From Oribacterium sp. UBA5894 (GTDB taxonomy: Bacteria; Bacillota; Clostridia; Lachnospirales; Lachnospiraceae): a stretch of 21,132 nucleotides of DNA. The notes beneath the pieces are model-generated. The model worked only from the letters and a program-made list of their open reading frames with translations, was not told where the DNA came from and did no database searches. The stretch is from assembly GCA_002431355.1 (NCBI GenBank), contig DJEQ01000034.1:1-21132 (forward strand), given 5' to 3'. Below, piece by piece: positions 16,142 through 21,132 of this stretch. The first letter of the stretch is position 1, and every line of letters starts with the position of its first letter. Position numbers and translations under genes: made by a program.

Positions 16142-16939
16142 ATGTCAAATGAAATGAATACATGGATTGGCATCGCCATTCCATTTCTTGGAACGAGTCT
16201 TGGAGCGGCGTGCGTATTTTTTATGAAACGGGCACTGGGGGATCTGGTGCAGAGGGCACTGACTGGCTTTGCAGCAGGAGTCATGGTCGCGGCGTCCATC
16301 TGGAGTCTTCTGATTCCAGCGATCGAGCAGGTGGCAGACTGGGGGAAGCTTTCTTTCATTCCTGCCTTCGTCGGCTTCTGGATCGGCATTCTGTTTCTGT
16401 TTGTGCTCGACCATCTGATTCCGCATCTGCATGCTGGAAGCAGTGAGGCGGAAGGACCGAAGAGTCATCTGAATCGCACTACCATGATGGTGCTGGCCGT
16501 GACGCTTCATAATATTCCCGAGGGCATGGCGGTCGGCGTGATGTATGCAGGCTTCCTCGCGGGAAGCGCACAGATCACGGCTGCGAGTGCACTCGCCCTC
16601 TCGCTCGGCATTGCCATCCAGAATTTTCCAGAAGGAGCCATCATCTCCATGCCGCTTCGTGCCGAAGGGGAGAGCAAGGAACGAGCCTTCATCGGGGGCG
16701 TGCTGTCCGGAATTGTGGAGCCCATCGGGGCAGTGCTGACGATTCTCGCCGCCCAGCTTATCGTTCCGCTCCTTCCATATCTTCTCAGCTTCGCGGCTGG
16801 TGCCATGCTGTACGTGGTGGTCGAGGAGCTGATTCCGGAAATGTCGCAGGGCCATCACTCGAATGTCGGGACGCTGCTCTTCGCTGTTGGCTTCAGCGTC
16901 ATGATGGTGCTTGACGTGGCGTTGGGGTGGGAGAGGTAG
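16142..16939 (+). CDS. ZIP family divalent metal transporter (GufA/ZupT-like)
   Basis: A 265-residue membrane protein with about eight hydrophobic segments. The two hallmark metal-binding helices are present: TLHNIPEGMAVG (helix 4) and IQNFPEGAIIS (helix 5). A His-bearing loop (DHLIPHLHAG) precedes them, and a conserved VEELIPE lies near the end. ZIP proteins import Zn, Mn, Fe or sometimes Co into the cytoplasm. AAAGGAGG with 7-base spacing sets the start. The upstream palindrome suggests DtxR/MntR-like control, which favours Mn or Fe. Cobalt for the neighbouring cobalamin genes is possible but not shown. Confidence 0.93.
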   Translation: MSNEMNTWIGIAIPFLGTSLGAACVFFMKRALGDLVQRALTGFAAGVMVAASIWSLLIPAIEQVADWGKLSFIPAFVGFWIGILFLFVLDHLIPHLHAGSSEAEGPKSHLNRTTMMVLAVTLHNIPEGMAVGVMYAGFLAGSAQITAASALALSLGIAIQNFPEGAIISMPLRAEGESKERAFIGGVLSGIVEPIGAVLTILAAQLIVPLLPYLLSFAAGAMLYVVVEELIPEMSQGHHSNVGTLLFAVGFSVMMVLDVALGWER

Positions 16940-16953
16940 GAAACGATATCATG

Positions 16954-16990
16954 AAAAGCCAACGGGAGAAAACCTGTCGGCTTTTTCTAT
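16954..16990 (+). terminator. Terminator of the ZIP gene
   Basis: AAAAGCC pairs with GGCTTTT, with an inner CGGG/CCTG stem across a small internal loop, followed by TTCTAT. It starts 15 bases past the stop codon, so the ZIP gene appears to be its own unit, separate from cobM. Confidence 0.8.
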
Positions 16991-17007
16991 ATTAAATGGA
17001 ATGGACA

Positions 17008-17016
17008 TGCTATGAT
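17008..17016 (+). promoter_or_regulatory. Extended -10 promoter of the cobM-cobK unit
   Basis: TGCTATGAT fits an extended -10 and follows the ZIP terminator. It implies a leader of about 150 bases before cobM. The -35 is poor. Confidence 0.5.
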
Positions 17017-17095
17017 AGGCTCATTCCTGGAAGCGGGCAGGTTCAGCATAAGGACAGCGATCGATTCTCATGTGCCGGAAGCATAGGAAGTACCA

Positions 17096-17158
17096 GGTGG
17101 GTTCAACGGAAGGGCAGATTCAAAACCGTGCGGAGGGGGTGAAGAAACCCACCTTCAC
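17096..17158 (+). promoter_or_regulatory. Possible switching leader hairpins before cobM
   Basis: GGTGGGTT (17096-17103) pairs perfectly with AACCCACC (17146-17153). Alternatively GTGAAG (17139-17144) pairs with CTTCAC (17153-17158), which places AACCCAC in its loop. The two folds share bases and exclude each other, right beside the ribosome binding site (17160-17167). This looks like an attenuator or riboswitch-type arrangement. I do not see the conserved B12 box of cobalamin riboswitches. Confidence 0.4.
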
Positions 17159-17172
17159 AGAAAGAGGCAGAT

Positions 17173-17958
17173 ATGGTTCATTTTATTGGAGCAGGTCCGG
17201 GCGATCCGGAGCTTATCACACGGAAGGGTGCGCGGCTTCTCCGCGAGGCAGACATCGTGATTTATGCGGGATCCCTCGTGAATCCGGCGCTGCTCGACGA
17301 GTGTCGGTCAGACGCGCGCATCTATGATTCGAAGAACATGAACCTCGATGAGGTCTGTGCGCTGTATCTGGAAGCCGCGGAGGAGGGGGCCAATGTCGCC
17401 CGCCTCCACACGGGTGACCCCTCTCTCTATGGTGCCATCCGGGAGCAGATGGATTTCCTGAAGGCGCACGGGATCGACTACGATGTCTGTCCGGGTGTCA
17501 GTGCGTTCTGTGGTGCGGCGGCAGCGTTACAAGCCGAATATACATTACCCGGAGTAACACAAACGGTCATCATTACGCGCGCCGAAGGCCGGACACCGGT
17601 CCCAGAGCAGGAGCAGCTCAGGAAGCTTGCCGTGCACCAGGCAACCATGGTGCTGTTCCTGTCGGTAACGCTTGCGGAAAAGGTACAGCGAGAGCTCATC
17701 GAGGGAGGATATCCAGAGGATACGCCCACCGCCGTCGTGTTCCGCGCGAGCTGGCCGGATGAGCGCGTCGTGCGCACAACATTGTCAAAGCTTCCATCGG
17801 CCTTCGAAGTGCCCGAGGCACGGAATGAGGCGGGGCGTCTAAAGCCCGCGCTCATCATCGTAGGGCGTGCGACTGATGAGCACACGATCTACGAAGCGTC
17901 AAAGCTGTATGACCCGAGCTTTACGACGGCCTTCCGGGAAGGAAGTAAGCATGCATAG
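17173..17958 (+). CDS. cobM: Cobalt-precorrin-4 C11-methyltransferase (CobM/CbiF)
   Basis: A 261-residue SAM-dependent methyltransferase of the tetrapyrrole methylase fold, adding the C11 methyl in corrin ring synthesis. Motifs: VHFIGAGPGDPELIT at the N-terminus, YAGSLVNPALL, HTGDPSLYGA (SAM/tetrapyrrole loop), GVSAFCGAAAALQAEYTLPG, and ALIIVGRA near the end. Length is normal, with no insertions, unlike CbiD and CbiG. The start follows AAAGAGG closely. It is first in the right-hand cob group, after a 150-base structured leader. Confidence 0.95.
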   Translation: MVHFIGAGPGDPELITRKGARLLREADIVIYAGSLVNPALLDECRSDARIYDSKNMNLDEVCALYLEAAEEGANVARLHTGDPSLYGAIREQMDFLKAHGIDYDVCPGVSAFCGAAAALQAEYTLPGVTQTVIITRAEGRTPVPEQEQLRKLAVHQATMVLFLSVTLAEKVQRELIEGGYPEDTPTAVVFRASWPDERVVRTTLSKLPSAFEVPEARNEAGRLKPALIIVGRATDEHTIYEASKLYDPSFTTAFREGSKHA

Positions 17959-18104
17959 CGGCATGGACGCCACCTGCTTCCGATGCTTATGATGATGTTT
18001 CGAGAGGATGGGTACAGCGAAAAGCGGATATAGGTAGGAGACATGGCTTCAATGAAAGTCAGAGCCCATAGAGACGCCGCTTATTTCGCAGATGGAGGAG
18101 CAAC

Positions 18105-19559
18105 ATGGAAATTCACATCATTGCATTTACAGAAAAGGGATATCGACTTTCCGAGCGGCTCCGGGCGCAGTGGCTCTCATCTCCGGGACGATGGGATGGA
18201 GAGAAGACCCCGTCCTCTCCGGTGGATGCTTCCGCTGGTGACGAGTGGAAAACGCTCGAAACGGAGAGCACGGAGGCCGAGCCACTTGAGATCACGCTCC
18301 ACGCAAAGACCACGGCGCTGCCGGAGCTTTCCGATCCACGGAGCCTGCACGACATCGTGGCGGCGTGCTTTGCATCTGCACATCAGGCGCGGAAAGATGG
18401 CGACAGGAAGCTGAGAGATGCAGGCTCCAGCGAAGAAGAAAATGTGCATATCAGCGACAGGACGGTGGATAAACTTTCGAACGCGACGCTCGAAGACCCC
18501 CACCGTGGCTGTGATGCCCTCCTGTTCGTTGGTGCCACGGGCATTGCGGTGCGTGCGATTGCCCCATTTCTCGCAGGAAAAGCCGTGGACCCGGCCGTGC
18601 TGGTGATCGATGAAGCAGGCCATTACGTCATCTCACTTCTCAGTGGACATCTGGGTGGGGCCAATGCCCTCGCCCGCACCATCGCACCCCTCCTCGGGGC
18701 GGAGCCGATCATTACAACGGCGACCGATGAGGAGAGCGCTTTTTCGGTGGACCTCTTTGCGAAGGAAAATGGCTTTCTTCTCACGGATCTCCGAAAGGCG
18801 AAGGAGGTTGCAGCGAAGGTGCTTCGCGGCGAGAAGCTCCGCATCTATACCGACATCCCACTCGAGCGCCTATCGAAGCGTCCGACGATGCAGGAGGCGG
18901 AGCTCGTTTCTCTGAAGGAGAGCGCGGATGCAGATATCCTTCTCAGCTATCGGTCGACGCTGCTGGATTCTATGGTGCATGCAGAGGCCGTACCGCAGCT
19001 CAGCACGAGTATAGATAGAACCACCGATGTCGCAGCAGTCCAGCAGGAAGATTCTCGTCTCAGGACGTCCGTAAGCGTGCAGTCTGTCGCTTCGGCGCCC
19101 CTGGAGCATTCGAGCGGTGAGGCACCGTCATTACCCTCGACGATCCACAGGTCCATTGGCCTTCGTCTCATCGCGAAGAAGGTCTACGTAGGAATCGGTG
19201 CGCGAAAGGGAGTGCCACAGGCGGAGGTTGCGAAGGCCGTGACCACCTGCCTCGCGGACGCCGGCATTGACCTGCGCGCCGTGGCGGCCCTCGTCAGCAT
19301 TGATCTCAAGAAGCAGGAGGCGGGCATCCTCGCGTACAGCTATGAAGCAGGCATCCCATTTGTAACGTATACCGCGGAGGAGCTTCGCTCAGTGGACGGG
19401 AGCTTCGCGGCAAGCAGCTTCGTGCAGTCGGTGACAGGCGTTGCCAATGTCTGCGAGCGCGCCGCCGCCTTCGCCGCGGGACGGAACGGGCACGCAGAGG
19501 TGCTGGTGCATAAGACGATTTACGGAAATGTGACGACGGCCGTCGCTGTAGAAGTCTAG
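18105..19559 (+). CDS. cbiG: Cobalt-precorrin-5A hydrolase CbiG, enlarged
   Basis: CbiG opens the delta-lactone ring of cobalt-precorrin-5A and releases a two-carbon fragment as acetaldehyde; it is specific to the anaerobic pathway. The 484 residues exceed the usual ~350. The N-terminal strand (MEIHIIAFTEKGYRLSERL) is separated by a ~105-residue charged insert (about 30-135) from the core CDALLFVGATGIAVRAIAPF, ISLLSGHLGGANALA and ITTATDEESAFSVD. A second insert (~282-355) precedes the C-terminal domain (KKVYVGIGARKGVP, IDLKKQEAGI, FASSF-like segment, GVANVCERAA). GGAGGAGC precedes ATG. A 146-base gap from cobM holds nothing recognisable. Confidence 0.93.
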   Translation: MEIHIIAFTEKGYRLSERLRAQWLSSPGRWDGEKTPSSPVDASAGDEWKTLETESTEAEPLEITLHAKTTALPELSDPRSLHDIVAACFASAHQARKDGDRKLRDAGSSEEENVHISDRTVDKLSNATLEDPHRGCDALLFVGATGIAVRAIAPFLAGKAVDPAVLVIDEAGHYVISLLSGHLGGANALARTIAPLLGAEPIITTATDEESAFSVDLFAKENGFLLTDLRKAKEVAAKVLRGEKLRIYTDIPLERLSKRPTMQEAELVSLKESADADILLSYRSTLLDSMVHAEAVPQLSTSIDRTTDVAAVQQEDSRLRTSVSVQSVASAPLEHSSGEAPSLPSTIHRSIGLRLIAKKVYVGIGARKGVPQAEVAKAVTTCLADAGIDLRAVAALVSIDLKKQEAGILAYSYEAGIPFVTYTAEELRSVDGSFAASSFVQSVTGVANVCERAAAFAAGRNGHAEVLVHKTIYGNVTTAVAVEV

Positions 19560-19715
19560 GTGTACGATTTTTATATGTGCTTCGTCTCGCGTTCAGAGGA
19601 CATTGCCGTGGAGGTGCAGGAAGCCTCGGCGAGAAGCAGCGATCCTGCAGGAAGACCGTTGTGAGCGAGGAGATAGAAGAGCACTGACGGGAGCAACGAA
19701 AAATGGGAGCTGACG

Positions 19716-19796
19716 AGCATACAGGAAGATGAAAGTGTGCGAGTAGGGCAGTGATCAGAGGACGGAACTTTAGTTCAGCATACAGGAGGATGGAAG
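19716..19796 (+). repeat. Direct repeat of the cobJ ribosome binding site region
   Basis: AGCATACAGGARGATGRAAG occurs at 19716-19735 and again at 19777-19796 (18 of 20 bases identical, 61 bases apart). The second copy carries the ribosome binding site of cobJ. The first is not followed by a usable frame. Confidence 0.8.
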
Positions 19797-19797
19797 C

Positions 19798-20589
19798 ATG
19801 CGTGAAGAGAGGATCGGAACGGTCTACGCTGTCGGCTTCGGGCCGGGCGATGAATGCTATGAAACGATGGAGGCACGGGAGGTGCTGGCCGGGGTCGATG
19901 CGATCGTTGGCTATCGGACCTATGCGAAGATTCTGCAGGAACAGTTTCCGGAAAAGCCGTTTCTGATTTCCGGCATGCGGGAGGAGGAAGCGCGCTGCCG
20001 GGAGGCCCTCACGCTCGCCAGGGAAGGAAAGAATGTAGCGGTGGTATCCTCCGGGGACAGCGCGGTGTATGGGATGGCGGGACTGCTCTATACGCTTTCG
20101 GAGGAAAGTGCCTATGCGGGTGTGCAGGTCGTCACGGTTCCAGGACTCAGTGCGGTGCTGAGTGGCAGTGCGGTGCTGGGTGCACCGGTCGGCCATGATT
20201 TCTGCGTGATCAGCCTGTCCGATCTCCTGACACCATGGGAGAAGATCGCGCGACGCTTGAAGGCTGCGGCCGAGGCAGATTTTGTGATCGTGCTTTATAA
20301 TCCGCTCAGCAGGACACGGAAGACACCCTTCCAGGAGGCGTGTCGCATTCTGTCGGAGACGCTCCCACCGGATCGGGTTTGTGCGTACGTTCGAAACATT
20401 GGCCGCGACGGACAGACGAGCCGCATCTTCCTTTTGAATGAGCTTGCCTCACTGGGAGAACGGGCAGAAATTGACATGCTGAGTACGATCTTCATTGGAA
20501 ATCGTGAGACGCGCGTCGTGGAGACGCCGAACGGTCCTCGTATGGTAACCCCGCGCGGCTATGAGCGGAAGCATGCTGAAGAATCGTGA
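19798..20589 (+). CDS. cobJ: Cobalt-precorrin-3B C17-methyltransferase (CobJ/CbiH)
   Basis: A 263-residue tetrapyrrole methylase that adds the C17 methyl and drives ring contraction. Motifs: VYAVGFGPGDE at the start, IVGYRTY, VVSSGDSAVYGMAG, VPGLSAVLSGSAVLGAPVGHDF, FVIVLYNPLSRTR and IFIGNRETR. Length is normal. The ribosome binding site AGGAGG lies just upstream. A 238-base gap after cbiG holds no recognisable gene, but the last part is a duplicated ribosome binding site segment. Confidence 0.95.
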   Translation: MREERIGTVYAVGFGPGDECYETMEAREVLAGVDAIVGYRTYAKILQEQFPEKPFLISGMREEEARCREALTLAREGKNVAVVSSGDSAVYGMAGLLYTLSEESAYAGVQVVTVPGLSAVLSGSAVLGAPVGHDFCVISLSDLLTPWEKIARRLKAAAEADFVIVLYNPLSRTRKTPFQEACRILSETLPPDRVCAYVRNIGRDGQTSRIFLLNELASLGERAEIDMLSTIFIGNRETRVVETPNGPRMVTPRGYERKHAEES

Positions 20590-20642
20590 GAACGAGGATG
20601 ACGCCATGCGCTGAGCCGCATCGTCTGGAAAGGTCGGGATGC

Positions 20643-20668
20643 ATACAGCACGAGCATGCGTGCTGTAT
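20643..20668 (+). other. Perfect hairpin between cobJ and cobK
   Basis: ATACAGCACG (20643-20652) pairs perfectly with CGTGCTGTAT (20659-20668) around a 6-base loop. It ends 28 bases before the cobK start. With no T-run, it is more likely an mRNA stability or processing element than a terminator. Confidence 0.6.
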
Positions 20669-20696
20669 CGGAGCTGGAGAAAGAAAGGAAAGAACC

Positions 20697-21132
20697 ATGC
20701 ACATTTTTCTCTTTGGCGGGACGAGCGAGGGACGGCGTATCGCGGAGACGCTTGCGGAGCTCAATACGGAAGCGTCCACGCCGCGCGTTCAGGTGGAGGT
20801 GTACGTTGTGTCTTCCTATGGCGCGAGTCTTCTTCCGAAGGCCCCGGGGCTTCACGTGCATGTGGGGCGACTCGACGAGGCGGCGATGACGGCGCTGTTT
20901 TCGGACGCGGCCCGGAAGGAAGCACCTCACGAAGGTGCTTCTGGCGCGTGCCGAGATGAAGCGGAGCCGTTGGGAATCCCTTCCGCGGCGGAGACAGCTG
21001 CGGAAAGGAAAGCCCATGCGCCACTTGTCATTGACGCGACGCATCCCTATGCGGTGGAGGTCAGCGAAAACATCGTGAAGGCATGCGCCGCTACGGGGGT
21101 GCGCTGCATCCGTGTGGAACGGGCGGATGCCG
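20697..21132 (+). CDS. cobK: Cobalt-precorrin-6A reductase (CobK/CbiJ), N-terminal part
   Basis: The gene runs off the right edge; 145 residues are visible. The N-terminal FLFGGTSEGRRIAETLAE is the family's NAD(P)H-binding start, and LVIDATHPYAVEVSENI and RVERAD are conserved CobK/CbiJ blocks. The enzyme reduces precorrin-6A to 6B. Between the blocks is an atypical insert (~70-107, RKEAPHEGASGACRDEAEPL...). Its DNA contains a perfect 9-bp inverted repeat (20919-20927 with 20933-20941). AAGGAAAG precedes ATG. Confidence 0.92.
   Translation, partial: MHIFLFGGTSEGRRIAETLAELNTEASTPRVQVEVYVVSSYGASLLPKAPGLHVHVGRLDEAAMTALFSDAARKEAPHEGASGACRDEAEPLGIPSAAETAAERKAHAPLVIDATHPYAVEVSENIVKACAATGVRCIRVERADA

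Noticed and set aside
17023..17172. Canonical cobalamin riboswitch
   Set aside because: The expected B12 box and the conserved GCnACTGT segment are not present; only loose GGAA/GGTG similarity remains.

Overview
The window looks like a chromosomal segment of an anaerobic, fairly GC-rich Firmicute, most likely a Lachnospiraceae-type clostridium. Three things suggest this: AGGAGG-type ribosome binding sites, the early-cobalt-insertion (anaerobic) cobalamin pathway (CbiD, CbiG), and a WYL regulator next to a family 3 glycoside hydrolase. The genus cannot be fixed from the sequence alone. Most of the DNA is GC-rich. The exception is the first ~2 kb, which is visibly AT-richer and carries a repetitive surface protein.

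Layout. 1-176: tail of a small helical protein, closed by a strong terminator. 257-550: an AT-rich leader with an (AT)10 palindrome. 551-2536: a secreted protein with beta-solenoid-like repeats and a Ser/Thr linker, ending at a terminator. 2663-3937 (minus): an MFS transporter, divergent from 4034-5041 (WYL regulator). The regulator overlaps 5028-7847, a GH3 glycosidase with its domains in reversed order. Close behind come thymidine kinase (7863-8471) and a lipoprotein ABC substrate-binding protein with an extra NEAT-like N-terminal domain (8461-10485), then a terminator. 10630-12621: the FecCD-type permease and ATPase that complete the importer. 12721-14532: CbiD. 14531-14795: a dense array of inverted TGCCTAT-type repeats. 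14792-15799 (minus): secreted SGNH hydrolase. 16142-16939: ZIP metal transporter behind a DtxR-like operator. 17173-21132: CobM, CbiG, CobJ and the start of CobK.

How it fits together. The right half is a corrinoid-ring synthesis locus (CbiD, CobM/CbiF, CbiG, CobJ/CbiH, CobK/CbiJ) with a metal-chelate or corrinoid-type ABC importer directly upstream and a metal transporter inside it. The left half pairs a sugar-type MFS transporter with a regulator and a glycosidase. I see no canonical cobalamin riboswitch. A structured leader ahead of cobM and several hairpins between the cob genes may control expression instead.

The most unusual features are low-complexity hydrophilic insertions inside otherwise conserved enzymes (CbiD, CbiG, CobK, GH3, the MFS loop, the lipoprotein), including a nested in-frame minisatellite in cbiD, and the TGCCTAT inverted-repeat array between cbiD and the SGNH hydrolase. 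I did not find a clear new defence or mobile system.
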